Positions 39,220 through 47,743 of a DNA stretch of 64,000 bases are shown here, piece by piece; the first letter of the stretch is position 1; every line of letters starts with the position of its first letter. The stretch comes from Thermococcus litoralis DSM 5473. Its GTDB lineage: Archaea; Methanobacteriota_B; Thermococci; Thermococcales; Thermococcaceae. The stretch is taken from assembly GCF_000246985.2 (NCBI RefSeq), contig NC_022084.1:1761224-1825223 (forward strand), written 5' to 3'. Under the pieces are notes generated by a model, which had not been told where the DNA came from, made no database searches, and saw only the letters and a program-made list of their open reading frames with translations. The position numbers were made by a program, and so were the translations under genes.

Positions 39220-39460
39220 CTTTTATCAGTTTTCCAAGTCCGTAAGCTATTCCAAAGACAAGTGTTATCCCAATTGCTCCCATTATAAGACTTTGTCCCC
39301 ACGTTTCGCCGTAGTCGAGAGGAGCGCTGTAAACTGGAGATTCCTCCAGATGTACTTTTTCCATTGTTGCTTCAAGCCCATCTGGGTTTTCAGATGCAAA
39401 TGGCAAGGCAATTGCGAGCAGGATAAGGATTATGAGCAATCCTTTTACGATGTTTCTCAT
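39212..39460 (-). CDS. CbiN/NikN-like small subunit (PDGLE domain)
   Basis: The 82-residue protein has an N-terminal membrane helix, the conserved extracellular motif NPDGLE and a C-terminal membrane helix. This is the PDGLE/CbiN-type small component of group I cobalt/nickel ECF transporters. It sits between cbiM and cbiQ with overlapping ends, as in cbiMNQO and nikMNQO operons. Confidence 0.88.
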   Translation of the reverse strand: MRNIVKGLLIILILLAIALPFASENPDGLEATMEKVHLEESPVYSAPLDYGETWGQSLIMGAIGITLVFGIAYGLGKLIKGV

Positions 39461-40071
39461 GCTGGAACACCCCCTATCTCGGGGAGTTTAGACTTGAGAG
39501 CGTTCACCACAAAGAGAGTTATTAACGCTTCTCCAATCCCTATCACTGCATGATAACCGACCATCAGGCCCAATACTTTTCCAAAAGGCAAGCTGTGACT
39601 TATGCCTATCTCCACCGAAGCTAAGAAGGCCCCTAAAACCACCGCTGACCAAGAGGCAAAGGCTATTCCAAATGCTTCATTAAAGTTCTTGAGCTTGGAG
39701 TATATCCAGTATCCAACAAAAGCCCCAACTATTCCCATGTTTAGTATGTTTGCACCTATGGCAGTTATTCCACCGTCTCCGAAGAGAAGGGTTTGGATCA
39801 ATAGTACTGCGGTCATTACAAGCACTGCTGCATATGGGCCCAAGAGCACCGCTACAAGCACAGCTCCAAGTAAATGTCCACTCACTCCCCCTATAATTGG
39901 GAAGTTTACCATCTGAGCAGCAAAGATGCCAGCTGCAAACAGCCCCAAAAGGGGGATTTTCTCTTCTGGGAAGTCCTTTAGCTTCCTTAATGAATACGCA
40001 AGGATTCCAATCGTCACTGCATATGTTACCACTATCACGGGAAGACTCAACAGCCCATCGGGGATGTGCAC
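39457..40071 (-). CDS. cbiM: Nickel/cobalt-binding S component CbiM/NikM
   Basis: The membrane protein of 204 residues is the substrate-binding part of the ECF metal transporter. I chose GTG 40071, which gives the mature N-terminus MHIPDGLLS. The family uses the N-terminal Met-His as metal ligand, and the sequence GAGGTGAGCTAT places a ribosome site six bases upstream. A longer frame from 40080 would add MSY in front and remove that N-terminus. Conserved helices contain GGVSGHLLGAVLVAVLLGP and GDGGITAIGANILNM. Nickel is the more likely substrate given the hydrogenases, but cobalt is not excluded. Confidence 0.9.
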   Translation of the reverse strand: MHIPDGLLSLPVIVVTYAVTIGILAYSLRKLKDFPEEKIPLLGLFAAGIFAAQMVNFPIIGGVSGHLLGAVLVAVLLGPYAAVLVMTAVLLIQTLLFGDGGITAIGANILNMGIVGAFVGYWIYSKLKNFNEAFGIAFASWSAVVLGAFLASVEIGISHSLPFGKVLGLMVGYHAVIGIGEALITLFVVNALKSKLPEIGGVPA

Positions 40072-40264
40072 ATAGCTCACCTCCTCTGATTATCTAGTAG
40101 CACTATATCTTAATAATGTGACACCAAATAAAAGCTTTTTTAAAACCTTCCTTTTCCAACTAGAGGTTGCTGTAATTAGTTCAAATAAAAAGATCTAAAA
40201 AGGGCTAATAGGTTGAGGTCAATGTTATCAGCTGATTTCGTTTTTATTTTTCAGAAACTTTTAA

Positions 40265-40915
40265 ATGGAATATCCTCGTATTGCTATTTTGGTGATTCAT
40301 ATAGATCCAAAAACAGCTCTCAATATAAGCAGATTCATTGTTTTCCTAGGATTTATAACTGCGCTCATCTATCAAAGGGTGGATCACATATACCGGACTC
40401 TTGTGGCCTTAATTGGCCTTTACATCCCGGATGTGGTTGAGAGATACTTCTCAAACCCTCATCCTAGATTGAGACAATTTTTGGCTCCAATCTACAACAA
40501 AAAGACGATGGCCCTCTTGGGAGTTTTTATAGCGGTTCATGTTTCTCTTGTAAACGTTCCCTTCACTACAATCGATCTTTTTCACAAAGAGTGGAGAAAC
40601 GCGGACATGATAAGCCACTTCATTGGAGGAATGGTTGTTTGGGCTATAATTGCTGAAGTTCTCCTTAACCTATCAGATGGAGAATATTTAAGGTTAACAA
40701 GAAGAAAATTGGTTCTTTATTCTTTTTTGGCTCTTTTCATTTTAAGTTTTGGATGGGAAGTTGCTGAAAAGCTTAGTGAAAGCGAAATTTCGTTTATTCA
40801 TGAGGATGCTGGGAATAAACTGAGGGACATTATTATGAACACATTTGGGGGATTGTTTGCTATGTACTTAGTTCTCAAAAGAAGGTACCCATTTGAAGTT
40901 GATTTGAACCATTAA
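40265..40915 (+). CDS. Unrecognised membrane protein (possible DUF2238/YjdF relative)
   Basis: The 216-residue protein has about six hydrophobic segments. It has an acidic/histidine motif set at the C-terminal side: SHFIGGMVVW, then GWEVAEKL, and NKLRDIIMNTFGGL. The pattern resembles membrane proteins of the DUF2238/YjdF type, without certainty. A TATA-like CTTTTAAATGG overlaps the ATG, so translation may in fact start a little downstream, for example at a GTG near 40292. Confidence 0.5.
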   Translation: MEYPRIAILVIHIDPKTALNISRFIVFLGFITALIYQRVDHIYRTLVALIGLYIPDVVERYFSNPHPRLRQFLAPIYNKKTMALLGVFIAVHVSLVNVPFTTIDLFHKEWRNADMISHFIGGMVVWAIIAEVLLNLSDGEYLRLTRRKLVLYSFLALFILSFGWEVAEKLSESEISFIHEDAGNKLRDIIMNTFGGLFAMYLVLKRRYPFEVDLNH

Positions 40916-41012
40916 GCAATCGAAAACTTTATTAACCTAATGTAAATAAATCTCATCTCGGAAAGGTTTAAATGGTATGAAAACCAATATAAGATTGAAG
41001 GAGGTGTCAAGA

Positions 41013-42185
41013 ATGGTCGGGATTTCTGTCCAGGAAGTTATGACAGAAAAATTTGCAAAAATCGACATAAACGCCCCCCTTTCTGAGGCGATTGGAATTT
41101 TTGAAAAAGAAGATCCGGATTTAATTGTTGTTTTTGATGGAAAGCTGTATAAGGGTGTATTGACCCAAGACTTGATAATCCGCTCCCACTTAAAGTGGGA
41201 TCCGACAAAGGCTAAGGTTAGGGATGTATACAAGCCCGCACCCGTTGTAAAACCTGATGAAGATCTAAGTTTAGCGGCTAAACTTATGATAGAGACCGAC
41301 TTACGTTCACTCCCTGTTGGGGAGGATAAGAACAATGTTATTGGTGTAATAAGCGATATTGCCCTACTTGAAAGGGTTGCCAAGGAAGAATTTGGAAGAA
41401 GACCCGTAAAAGAGTTCATGAGTAGTGACGTAATTACCCTCAAACCGTACGACACCGTGGCTAAGGCACTTGCAACAATGAGAGATCATGCTATCTCGAG
41501 AATTCCGGTTGTAAACGAAGAAGGAAAGCTCGAAGGCTTGGTAACACTGCATGACTTGATTATCAGGTTTATAAAACCCAGATTCAGAGCACAGTTTGGA
41601 GAAGTGGCTGGAGAAAAAATCCCACCGTTCTCAACTCAGCTTAGGGAAGTCATGTTTAGAGGAGTGATAACAATAAAGCCCGAAGCAAGCATTAGGGAAG
41701 CCGTAGAGTTAATAAGGGAGCACAACATCGATGGGCTTGTTGTAGTTGATAATGAAAACGTAGTTAGAGGAGTTCTTACGGTTAAGGATCTCCTGCTCCC
41801 AATATCAAGAATGGTCGAGCAGAAGGCCAGGTTCTACTTACAGCTTGGTGGAGATGCCCACTATTTAAGTGACTTTACAAGAGAGAGAATAATCTCCGAC
41901 ATAAGGAGATTTGTTGAGGGGTATGAAGACCTTCTCGGAAATGAAGGAATAATATACCTTAGGATTAGGAGATTCCCGGAGAAACTCCGCGGGGTTCACC
42001 TCTACCAAGCAAGGATGAGAATCGTGACTGACAAAGGGCAGTTTATAGCCACGGGTGAAACATGGGGAGCAATACAGGCAGTTCACGATGCCTTAAGAGC
42101 CATAGAAAGACAGATACTTCAAAAAGTGGAGCTTCAAAGGGAGACAAAGCACACCAGGAGGTTTATAGAGTATCTCGGCTTCTGA
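41013..42185 (+). CDS. Four-CBS-domain protein with a C-terminal HPF/RaiA-like domain
   Basis: The 390-residue protein starts MVGISVQEVMTEKFAK with GAGGTG upstream. CBS domains are seen at about residues 5-60, 70-125, 130-185 and 205-275, each with a VxxxMT- or VxxV-type strand pair. The last 100 residues (with LRGVHLYQARMRIVTDKGQF and WGAIQAVHDALRAIERQI) resemble the ribosome hibernation/RaiA fold. CBS pairs bind adenine nucleotides, so the protein may tie ribosome state to energy charge. A promoter TATA (GTTTAAATGG, about 40966-40975) precedes it. Confidence 0.82.
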   Translation: MVGISVQEVMTEKFAKIDINAPLSEAIGIFEKEDPDLIVVFDGKLYKGVLTQDLIIRSHLKWDPTKAKVRDVYKPAPVVKPDEDLSLAAKLMIETDLRSLPVGEDKNNVIGVISDIALLERVAKEEFGRRPVKEFMSSDVITLKPYDTVAKALATMRDHAISRIPVVNEEGKLEGLVTLHDLIIRFIKPRFRAQFGEVAGEKIPPFSTQLREVMFRGVITIKPEASIREAVELIREHNIDGLVVVDNENVVRGVLTVKDLLLPISRMVEQKARFYLQLGGDAHYLSDFTRERIISDIRRFVEGYEDLLGNEGIIYLRIRRFPEKLRGVHLYQARMRIVTDKGQFIATGETWGAIQAVHDALRAIERQILQKVELQRETKHTRRFIEYLGF

Positions 42186-42194
42186 GTTTTCTTT

Positions 42195-43304
42195 TTATAA
42201 TCTGCTAAATTCTCTTTCTAGAAGTGCTATCTGCTTCTCGGTTAGGGTTCTCGGGTCTATTATTAGAGCTATAACCTTCCCCTCGCTTACAACTCTGTCC
42301 TTCAAATCAAATAGGAACTTAACGGCACTCTCAAATCCATTTTCTATTATTAAATACTCAAATCCGTCCATGTAGACTGCATTGTAACCGCTTTCAAGGT
42401 TCTTGGTCAGGAGATGGATCAAGATATCAATTCTTGTTGGCGAGATCGGATAGATTTTCCCGTCCGCTTTGATGCTACTCTCTTCCATTTTTGTGAGCCA
42501 GTAAACTAAAGTATTTTCGGGAACTCCTTCTTTTGGCGGATTTCTTGTTATCATGATAACGTTTTGGTCAAAGAAATTCGGGATTAGTTTTTTCAGTTCT
42601 TCTTTGCTTTTTAAGATAAATGCTCCCTTAACTTCTGGAGGCTTTTGCTGTTTTGGCTTTTCAAATACTGCCATTTTTGAAGGATATATTGCAAATTTCA
42701 ATGCTCCAACTGCAGCCATTAGCCGAAAAACTGCTGCCAGCAGAAATGCCACTGGTGCAATTGACTCAATGTTTCTTATAAACGGGTATGTTAGGTTTAT
42801 TGCCCCCAAAAGAATTAGTCCCCACGGAAAGAGCTCCTCAAGTGTGTTCTTGGAGATAACATAGTTCCTCAACACGTATCCAACATACATTAAGGAGGCT
42901 CCAAAGGCAAAGCCTGGAAATGATGACTTGATCGCAAATGAGTGTTCAAACCTGTCAAAAAACTCCGTTGCAAGTAGAAAGAGCCAGATGTATGCTGCAA
43001 TGGCGAATGTCCCTAAAGTTACAACATCTCTAAACTCGCTCCGCTCTTTTCTTAGCTGAATTCCTCCCCAAGTTAGCAGGGTAGTTATTAGGAAACTTTG
43101 TGCACTCAATAAAACGTCATATGCCTCTGGCTTAATAGAAACACCAAGAGGAGTTAGGATATAACTTTCCACATCAAGGGCGTTTATGAATAATGCAACG
43201 GTTATTAATCCCCACCTTTTTTCCCTAGTTTTTGCGGCTTTATAAAACACAGCAAGGAAAAGCAACCATCTTGAAAGGAAATTAAGGTAGGGAATGAAAG
43301 CCAT
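42195..43304 (-). CDS. Membrane protein with C-terminal DUF835 domain
   Basis: The 369-residue protein has about seven N-terminal membrane helices (to about residue 215). A soluble DUF835-type domain follows (about 230-369, with FILKSKEELKKLIP and NVIMITRNPP, then VYMDGFEYLIIENGF). DUF835 domains are widespread in Thermococcales and of unknown function. It lies 6 bases downstream of the nucleotidyltransferase gene on the same strand. Confidence 0.78.
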   Translation of the reverse strand: MAFIPYLNFLSRWLLFLAVFYKAAKTREKRWGLITVALFINALDVESYILTPLGVSIKPEAYDVLLSAQSFLITTLLTWGGIQLRKERSEFRDVVTLGTFAIAAYIWLFLLATEFFDRFEHSFAIKSSFPGFAFGASLMYVGYVLRNYVISKNTLEELFPWGLILLGAINLTYPFIRNIESIAPVAFLLAAVFRLMAAVGALKFAIYPSKMAVFEKPKQQKPPEVKGAFILKSKEELKKLIPNFFDQNVIMITRNPPKEGVPENTLVYWLTKMEESSIKADGKIYPISPTRIDILIHLLTKNLESGYNAVYMDGFEYLIIENGFESAVKFLFDLKDRVVSEGKVIALIIDPRTLTEKQIALLEREFSRL

Positions 43305-43310
43305 TCCCCC

Positions 43311-44570
43311 TCACCTTTTGATAATCTCTCTTTCCTGTTTAGCGACAACCAGCACGTTGGGAGGAATGTTCTTATCAACTATCACACCTGGGCCAATAAA
43401 AGAGTTGCTTCCTATTTTTCTTCCCGGATATATCGTTACGTTAATTCCTGTTTTCACGTTGTGCCCTATTATCGCTCCCAGTTTCCTTCTTCCGCTATCC
43501 TCAAATTTGCCTTTTATTTCCACCTTTATAGTTTTGTTGTCGTGTCTTAAGTTAGCCGTTATTGTTCCAGCCCCTAGGTTGGTGTTTTCTCCAACAATTG
43601 AATCCCCTACATAATTTAAATGAGGAGCGTTGCTGTGATCCATTATTATTGAGTTTTTGATTTCAACGGCATTTCCTATGTGGCACTTGTCTCCAATGCT
43701 TGTGTAGGGTCTTATAAAGCAATTAGGCCCTATTTTGGAGTTTTTCCCGATTTTCACTGGCCCTATGATGTATGATCCGCTTCTAACAACCGTCCCCTCC
43801 TCGATTTCCACTGGGGGGAGAATTGTTGCTCCTTCCTCCACAATACCCTTTATACTGTGCTGGAGATGGTTTTTGAGGATGTACTCGTTTAGCTCTAAGA
43901 GGTTCCACGGTCTTCCTATATCGTTCCAGTAGCCCTCGTAGACCGCATAGGTTACCTTCTTGCCTTCTTTTATCATAAGATTTATTGTGTCCGTTATCTC
44001 GTATTCTCCGCGCTGGCTTTGTGGGGTGTTCTCTATGAACTCAAAAACTTCTGGCTTGAATAAGTAAATTCCTAAGTTTGCATATCCGGAAACAGCTCCG
44101 GGCTTTTCTCTAATGCTCTTTACGAGCTCTCCCTCTACTTCCACCATTCCGAAATGACTTAAATCCTCAAACCTCTTCACAAGCAACGCGGCATCAGCAC
44201 TACTTTTTTTGAAGGACTGTAAAAGAGTTTTTATGCCTTCCCTCTCAAAGTAGATGTCCCCGTTAACTGCCAGAAACTCCTCATTTTCGATGTATTCAAT
44301 TGCGGAATAGATAGCTTTTGCCGTCCCCTCTCCTTCTACTTGCTCCACATAGGTTATTGGCTTCCCACCGTATTCATCCCCTAAGTACTCCATGAGCTTT
44401 TCCTTTTGGTACCTCACAACTACTATGAACTCATCAACAAAGGGATATATATTTTCAAAGACATAGTCTATTATCGCTTTATTTGCAACCTTGAGCATAA
44501 CCTTTGGCCTATCATCCGTGAGTGGTCTTAGTCTTTCACCCTTTCCAGCCGCGAGCACTATACCTTTCAT
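43311..44570 (-). CDS. Bifunctional sugar-1-phosphate nucleotidylyltransferase/acyltransferase (GlmU-like)
   Basis: The 419-residue protein begins with the nucleotidyltransferase motif GIVLAAGKGERLRPLTDDRPK. It then has LAVNGDIYF and EGYWNDIGRPWNL, which are pyrophosphorylase features. The C-terminal half is a left-handed beta-helix of hexapeptide repeats (VGDSIVGENTNLGAG, IIGHNVKTGINVTIYPG). Related archaeal enzymes make UDP-GlcNAc or dTDP-glucose. The specific sugar is not evident. It overlaps uppP by four bases, both serving envelope or glycosylation precursors. Confidence 0.9.
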   Translation of the reverse strand: MKGIVLAAGKGERLRPLTDDRPKVMLKVANKAIIDYVFENIYPFVDEFIVVVRYQKEKLMEYLGDEYGGKPITYVEQVEGEGTAKAIYSAIEYIENEEFLAVNGDIYFEREGIKTLLQSFKKSSADAALLVKRFEDLSHFGMVEVEGELVKSIREKPGAVSGYANLGIYLFKPEVFEFIENTPQSQRGEYEITDTINLMIKEGKKVTYAVYEGYWNDIGRPWNLLELNEYILKNHLQHSIKGIVEEGATILPPVEIEEGTVVRSGSYIIGPVKIGKNSKIGPNCFIRPYTSIGDKCHIGNAVEIKNSIIMDHSNAPHLNYVGDSIVGENTNLGAGTITANLRHDNKTIKVEIKGKFEDSGRRKLGAIIGHNVKTGINVTIYPGRKIGSNSFIGPGVIVDKNIPPNVLVVAKQEREIIKR

Positions 44571-45385
44571 ACCAACACCTCCAAAAGAGATGCTATCAAA
44601 GCTATGAAACCAAAGAAAATGCAGAACTTGGAAAAGTCAAGCCGCTTGGCAATTTTCAGCATGACCTCAATCATAAGGAGGCTAACTACAAATGCAGTTA
44701 TAACTGCAGCTAATGGGATTGTTAGAGGCTCAGAAGTACTTGAAACCTCGGGTAGCTCTAGAAATAGCGCTCCTGTAATAGCGGGAATTGCCATTAAAAA
44801 ACTAAGCCTCACAGCTTTTTCTTGTTTTATGCCTAAGAGCAATAGACTCCCTACTGTCATCCCCGATCTTGATATTCCCGGGATTACTGCTATTCCCTGT
44901 GCCACTCCTGCAACTATTGCATCGAATATTGTAACTTCTTCTTTTTTACTTTTTAACCCTTTTTCCAGCTTTTCTAGTGGGGCTTCTTGAGCTTTCTTTA
45001 AAATTATGCCAGTAAGGATTAAGGCTATACCTATTATTCCGTTAATTGCTTCTCCATTGAATGAAGATGCAACAATCTTGAAAGTTTTGTAGATGGGCAG
45101 ACCTATTATTCCCGTGAATAGGGTGGAATAGAATAGGAACCTTTCCTCTTCTTCCCATCTAAAGAGAATTAATTTGAGCAGAATTCTGCCCAGATCGTAT
45201 CTAAACTTGAAAAATAATGCCATAAGAGTCCCTAGATGCAAAATCAAGGAATAAGAATAAGCCTGCTCTGGGGGAATCTTGAGAAGGTTTATTAAAAATA
45301 GCATTACCTGTCCAGAACTGCTTATTGGTAACCACTCCGTAACCCCTTGCAATAACCCAATAAAAATGGCTTGGTAATACTCCAT
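44567..45385 (-). CDS. uppP: Undecaprenyl-diphosphatase-type lipid phosphatase (UppP/BacA)
   Basis: The 272-residue membrane protein begins MEYYQAIFIGLLQGVTEWLPISSSG, with the E/S motif of the family, and has the second motif PGISRSGMTVG. It dephosphorylates polyprenyl diphosphates. In archaea the lipid is probably dolichyl-type. ATG 45385 and GTG 45394 are both possible starts. The TATA-like AAAGGTTTATTT (about 45415-45432) on the minus strand suggests a very short leader. Confidence 0.9.
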   Translation of the reverse strand: MEYYQAIFIGLLQGVTEWLPISSSGQVMLFLINLLKIPPEQAYSYSLILHLGTLMALFFKFRYDLGRILLKLILFRWEEEERFLFYSTLFTGIIGLPIYKTFKIVASSFNGEAINGIIGIALILTGIILKKAQEAPLEKLEKGLKSKKEEVTIFDAIVAGVAQGIAVIPGISRSGMTVGSLLLLGIKQEKAVRLSFLMAIPAITGALFLELPEVSSTSEPLTIPLAAVITAFVVSLLMIEVMLKIAKRLDFSKFCIFFGFIALIASLLEVLV

Positions 45386-45504
45386 TGCTGTCACTATGAA
45401 AAATAACTAAAGTATGATAAATAAACCTTTCGTAGCTCAAAGGTAAAAAATTAAGAGAAACGCTCAAATTTGAATCTCTGAATTAGTTTTAGAGGTAAAC
45501 AATA

Positions 45505-45720
45505 TCAGATAACTTCAGCGAAGGCGAATTTTCTCTTCACACTGTTAATCACAATCTCTACTTCGTCCCCAACTTTTGTGTTTGGAACGAATACTACAAA
45601 CCCTTTGATTCTGGCAATTCCATCTCCGCCTTGTCCAATACTCTCTATCTTTACCTTATACCTTTCTCCGACCTTAACTGGAGCTTCAAATCTTCTTCCA
45701 CCAAATCTATCTCCATACAT
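45505..45720 (-). CDS. TRAM-domain RNA-binding protein
   Basis: From ATG 45720 the protein has 71 residues and consists essentially of one TRAM domain ([20 protein letters not shown] and [18 protein letters not shown]). Free-standing TRAM proteins of archaea bind RNA and are described as cold-responsive chaperones. GGAG precedes the ATG. A TATA-like AAACCTTTATAAACC lies at about 45784-45797 on the minus strand. It lies divergently from the first hydrogenase operon. Confidence 0.88.
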   Translation of the reverse strand: MYGDRFGGRRFEAPVKVGERYKVKIESIGQGGDGIARIKGFVVFVPNTKVGDEVEIVINSVKRKFAFAEVI

Positions 45721-46061
45721 TTCCAACAATCTCCTTTCAAATTTTCAGCACCCTAGAAGAGCGCTGAATTTAGTTCTTTTGAAGGTTTATAAAGGTTTGC
45801 ATTTTGTTCTGACTATGTACAATAGTAATAGTTGGGGTAATTAAGAGTTGCTTGGTGCATATTATTGTACTATATAGTCTGTAAATTGGCAGGAAAAAAC
45901 GCTTTTCTACATAACCTTTGGTTAAAAACAAGGTTTTTTGTACCTTTATTGTTAATTTAGACTTTTACAAAAGCCTTTTAAAAGAAATTGTTGAAATCCA
46001 TATCGACAAAAGTAAAAACTGGTGAGAATTAGAGCCTAAATTGAAATTCGAGGTGGGAAAA
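45721..46061. promoter_or_regulatory. Divergent control region of the TRAM gene and mbh operon 1
   Basis: This 341-base non-coding stretch holds the TRAM promoter at its left side and the hydrogenase promoter (TATA CCTTTTAAAAG, 45974-45984) at its right side. Between them are the palindrome ACTATATAGT (45869-45878), an inverted TACAATA/TATTGTA pair and a SurR-type site at 45921-45929. The first mbh gene starts at ATG 46062 after GAGGTGGG. Confidence 0.55.
45921..45929 (+). promoter_or_regulatory. SurR-type site GTTn3AAC upstream of mbh operon 1
   Basis: GTTAAAAAC matches the GTTn3AAC core recognised by SurR, the sulfur-responsive redox regulator of Pyrococcus that activates hydrogenase genes when sulfur is absent. 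It is about 45 bases before the TATA box, an upstream activator position. The added third half-site GTT after five bases is not perfect here (TTT). Confidence 0.55.
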
Positions 46062-46562
46062 ATGAGTTTCATTGTTGCATTTATATGGTCGTTCGTGCTC
46101 TGGCTTGTACTTACAGTAGGTACTAAGGGAATGCTCTGGAGCGCAGAAGAGGTGATAGCAGGGATTATATTCGCTATGATAATTGGGTTTTCAACAAGAA
46201 ACATTATAGGAGAAAAGACACGGAGATTTCTAAATCCAGTAAAATGGCTTGGGTTCATAGTTTATGCCATTGGCCCCCTCTTCTGGGGAATGGCAAAAGC
46301 AAATTTAGACGTTGCTTATAGAGTAATTACCGGAAAAATAAAACCTGGAATCGTTAGAATACCCGTTGATCTTGAAAATGAGGCTCAATATACTATACTG
46401 AGCAATTCAATTACCCTCACTCCCGGAACTCTGACTGTAGATGCCTGCCCAGAAGAAAACGCCCTCTACGTTCATTGGATTTATGTAAAAGAAGAAGAGC
46501 CAGAAAGCTCTGAGCCTGTCGCAGGTTCTTTTGAAAAATGGGCAAGGAGGTTGGGGAGATGA
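46062..46562 (+). CDS. mbhA: Membrane-bound hydrogenase subunit MbhA (MrpE-like)
   Basis: The 166-residue membrane protein has the MnhE/MrpE family pattern and the conserved cytoplasmic segment MAKANLDVAYRVITGKI and NSITLTPGT. It is the first subunit of the Na+/H+-antiporter module of the Mbh complex. I chose ATG 46062 with GAGGTGGG upstream. Its stop overlaps the mbhB start. The fourteen genes 46062-54349 follow without gaps in the order found in the Pyrococcus mbh operon. Confidence 0.92.
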   Translation: MSFIVAFIWSFVLWLVLTVGTKGMLWSAEEVIAGIIFAMIIGFSTRNIIGEKTRRFLNPVKWLGFIVYAIGPLFWGMAKANLDVAYRVITGKIKPGIVRIPVDLENEAQYTILSNSITLTPGTLTVDACPEENALYVHWIYVKEEEPESSEPVAGSFEKWARRLGR

Positions 46563-46822
46563 TTTTTGCTGAATTTTTCTATGGAGCGATGGCAATTGCC
46601 CTTGGAGCATTTATAACTTTGATTCGCATCATGCTGGGCCCCAGTGTTCCCGATAGAGTTGTTGGCGTTGACACATTGAATACCCTTGTTGTAGCTGGAA
46701 TGATTCTCCTAGGAGCGGCCTATGATAGGGTGATCTACATCGATATAGCTATAGTTTATGCTCTGCTCAGTTATATTGGGACTTTGGTAATTGCCAAGTA
46801 TCTTCAGGGGGGATTAGAATGA
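46559..46822 (+). CDS. mbhB: Hydrogenase subunit MbhB (MrpF-like)
   Basis: The 87-residue membrane protein has three helices and the MnhF motif GPSVPDRVVGVDTLN, and later IYIDIAIVYALLSY. It belongs to the small helical subunits of the Mrp-type antiporter module. The ATG overlaps the previous stop (ATGA), and it ends overlapping mbhC. Confidence 0.92.
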   Translation: MIFAEFFYGAMAIALGAFITLIRIMLGPSVPDRVVGVDTLNTLVVAGMILLGAAYDRVIYIDIAIVYALLSYIGTLVIAKYLQGGLE

Positions 46823-47184
46823 TTAAAAGCATAATCTACGTTTTTCTAGCAATCAGTATTACTTTCAACTTGCTTGGGAGTTTTTCACTTCACAGATTCC
46901 CTGACGTTTATACCCGATTACACGGAGCCACAAAGTGCACAACCTTTGGGACAATATTCGCTGTTTTGGCCGTAATTGTTCATGCGATTTGGCAGATAAA
47001 AGAAATAGGTGATCCAAAGTACCTCCAAATGGCATTGCACAGCTTGGTTGCTCTGATAGCTTTGATGCTTACAAATCCAACAGGAGCTCATGCGATAGCG
47101 AAAGCTGCACATTTGAGCGGTTATAAACCAGCAAAAGCTGTGATCGATGCATATGAGAGGAAGTTGAGAGGTGAAGAAGCATGA
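46819..47184 (+). CDS. mbhC: Hydrogenase subunit MbhC (MrpG-like)
   Basis: The 121-residue membrane protein has the MnhG pattern: RFPDVYTRLHGATKCTTFGT and then LTNPTGAHAIAKAA near the C-terminus. It packs with MbhB in the Na+-translocating module. Both ends overlap neighbouring genes by four bases. Confidence 0.92.
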   Translation: MIKSIIYVFLAISITFNLLGSFSLHRFPDVYTRLHGATKCTTFGTIFAVLAVIVHAIWQIKEIGDPKYLQMALHSLVALIALMLTNPTGAHAIAKAAHLSGYKPAKAVIDAYERKLRGEEA

Positions 47185-47447
47185 ACGTATTAACCGTTGA
47201 TATGGCGATTCAGGCGGGACTGCTTATTGGGATACTCCTTTCCTCATACTGGATGATAACTACAAGGGATTTGCTTTCAGCGGCTTTGGCCTCTGCAGCC
47301 ATGAGTCTCCTTCTTAGTTTGGAATTCTATATGCTCCATGCACCAGATGTTGCCATAGCGGAAGCGGCGGTTGGTGCGGGCGTTGTTACTGCAATAGTTG
47401 TTTATGGAATTTCAAAAACAGAGAGATGGGAGCGTGAGGGTCCATGA
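47181..47447 (+). CDS. mbhD: Hydrogenase subunit MbhD (MrpA C-terminal-like)
   Basis: The 88-residue membrane protein of three helices has the motif [19 protein letters not shown], which corresponds to a part of MrpA in Mrp antiporters and lines the proposed sodium path. It overlaps both neighbours. Confidence 0.9.
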   Translation: MNVLTVDMAIQAGLLIGILLSSYWMITTRDLLSAALASAAMSLLLSLEFYMLHAPDVAIAEAAVGAGVVTAIVVYGISKTERWEREGP

Positions 47448-47743
47448 GGAGGACTTTCGGAGCATTATCCTTGCTCTTCATATTTGGGATATTACTCCTA
47501 ATTGCTAATCCAAATTATGGCTTAAAATTTGGTTTGGGTGGAGAAGACTGGCAAAAATATCGCTACACCGACCAGTATTACATAGATCATGGGGTTGAAG
47601 AAGTGGGAGGAACTAACGTTGTTACTGACATAGTCTTTGATTACAGAGGATACGATACCCTTGGAGAGGCTACTGTTCTTTTCACTTCAATAGCGGGAGC
47701 TGTTGCGTTGCTTAGAAAATGGAGGGATGAAAATGGGGAGTGA
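47444..47743 (+). CDS. mbhE: Hydrogenase subunit MbhE
   Basis: The 99-residue protein has one N-terminal helix, a polar extracellular loop (DQYYIDHGVEEVGGTNVVT) and the conserved [17 protein letters not shown] segment leading into a second helix. It corresponds to the C-terminal part of MrpA/MrpB-type fusions. Its end overlaps the mbhF start. Confidence 0.9.
   Translation: MRRTFGALSLLFIFGILLLIANPNYGLKFGLGGEDWQKYRYTDQYYIDHGVEEVGGTNVVTDIVFDYRGYDTLGEATVLFTSIAGAVALLRKWRDENGE

Noticed and set aside
46538-46558. Longer N-terminus for the MbhB subunit
   Set aside because: It lies inside mbhA. The ATG at 46559 overlaps the mbhA stop in the ATGA manner used throughout the operon.
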